Position numbers and translations under genes: made by a program
Part shown: in pieces, positions 5,221 to 5,663 of the stretch
Position numbering within the stretch: position 1 is the stretch's first letter
Layout of the letters: the number at the start of each line of letters is the position of its first letter
Notes under the pieces: generated by a model
Databases searched by the model: none
What the model was told of the DNA's origin: nothing
Seen by the model: only the letters and a program-made list of their open reading frames with translations
Origin: Planctomycetota bacterium
GTDB lineage: Bacteria > Planctomycetota > Phycisphaerae > UBA1845 > PWPN01
Assembly (NCBI GenBank): GCA_016209665.1
Contig: JACQVT010000799.1
Coordinates: 1-5,663 of the forward strand
Reading direction: 5' to 3'
Length of the DNA: 5,663 nt

Positions 5221-5663
5221 AGTCGTCCTTGGCGTTTCGAGGGACGCCGAAGCCGACGAAGTGCAGGAACTGGGAGCGGGTCAGCACGGGGATTCCGAGC
5301 GTGCGGGCCTCTTGTTTGGCGGCGTCGAATTTCCGGCGGGCCTCGGCGGCGGTCTCGCCGGATGACGCGACCGGTGCCGCGCCGAGCACGACGAAGTCGG
5401 TGAGCGTATCGACGGCGGGCTGGAGCTTGCCGCCCCAGTCCTGGATCATGCGGCGGATCTGCTCGCCGTCGGGGTCGTCGATCTTTCCGTCGAAGTCGAG
5501 GTCGAAGTCGCCGGCGACAAAGAAGTTGAACAGCCGATTGCGGTCGTAGACCGGATTGGCGATCACGTCGCCGTCGACAATGGGGTCGGCCGCGGTGGAC
5601 GTGTGGACGGCGCATTCCGAGGTGGTCTCGAACACGTTGGTGACGCGGATGGTGGCCTTGCCC
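5219..5663 (-). CDS. Protein of unknown function with BRCT-like C-terminus and EF-hand-like loop (partial)
   Basis: The frame is open from the right window edge to TAA at 5221-5219, giving the last 147 residues of a longer protein. The GTG at 5635 is only an internal codon, because the frame continues upstream as GKATIRVTN. Visible residues 1-24 look like a beta-rich segment (ATIRVTNVFETT). Residues 26-40 read DPIVDGDVIANPVYD, a segment I associate with a recurring Phycisphaerae protein family. Residues 45-138 fit a BRCT-like fold: strand FNFFVAGDFD, helix EQIRRMIQDWGGK with the typical GG (77-78), strand TDFVVLG, helix FDAAKQEARTLG, then IPVLTRSQFLHFVGF. Inside it, D54-x-D56-x-D58-G-x-I-D62 with Asp65 resembles an EF-hand or dockerin calcium loop. 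Function, location and N-terminal domains cannot be told from this fragment. BRCT domains usually bind phosphopeptides or DNA-repair partners, but that role is not implied here. Confidence 0.7.
   Translation of the reverse strand, partial: GKATIRVTNVFETTSECAVHTSTAADPIVDGDVIANPVYDRNRLFNFFVAGDFDLDFDGKIDDPDGEQIRRMIQDWGGKLQPAVDTLTDFVVLGAAPVASSGETAAEARRKFDAAKQEARTLGIPVLTRSQFLHFVGFGVPRNAKDD

Noticed and set aside
4896..5403. Open frames at 4896-5129 (-), 4955-5365 (+) and 4987-5403 (+)
   Set aside because: They have no ribosome site and no motif, their composition is Arg/Gly/Pro-heavy, and the two + frames run over the better-supported minus-strand gene.
1..5663. CRISPR array, tRNA, rRNA or transposase
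   Set aside because: No regularly spaced direct repeats, no cloverleaf or rRNA-like segments, and no transposase or integrase motifs were seen on either strand.

Overview
The window looks like a GC-rich planctomycete chromosome fragment (Planctomycetota, possibly Phycisphaerae). Three things support this. A palindromic repeat reads as the STSTKRKRV/TRSRF-type peptides often seen beside planctomycete genes. The protein at the right edge has a D-rich, BRCT-like C-terminus of a kind I associate with Phycisphaerae. Codon use outside one segment is strongly GC-biased. The taxonomic call is inference; no marker gene is present.

Left (1-3070, + strand): the end of a tripartite efflux operon. It holds the last 33 residues of an RND inner-membrane pump, then a periplasmic adaptor (membrane fusion protein), then an outer-membrane TolC-like lipoprotein. 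Spacing is 14-17 bases between the first two genes and 15 between the second and third, so they are probably co-transcribed. Together they would form an inner membrane-periplasm-outer membrane conduit; the substrate cannot be read from this window.

Middle (3071-4800): a 77-base imperfect palindrome follows the operon, then the 5' end of a dienelactone hydrolase-like gene with a good ribosome binding site. Its family similarity stops after about 81 residues, at roughly 3506. From there a segment of visibly lower GC carries a minus-strand, 401-residue AAA ATPase with a C-terminal winged-helix-like region. The ATPase has its own strong sigma70-type promoter (consensus -35 and extended -10), and its 3' end overlaps the broken hydrolase tail by 18 bases. 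This looks like an acquired gene, or rearrangement junction, that truncated the hydrolase.

Right (4800-5663): about 490 bases without a convincing gene, holding the ATPase promoter and a few hairpins, then on the minus strand the C-terminal 147 residues of a protein that continues past the window edge. That fragment fits a BRCT-like fold with an EF-hand-like acidic loop.

No CRISPR array, RNA gene, transposase or complete mobile element is visible. The points most worth following up are the ATPase/hydrolase junction and the BRCT-like protein; I see no clear multi-gene novel system.
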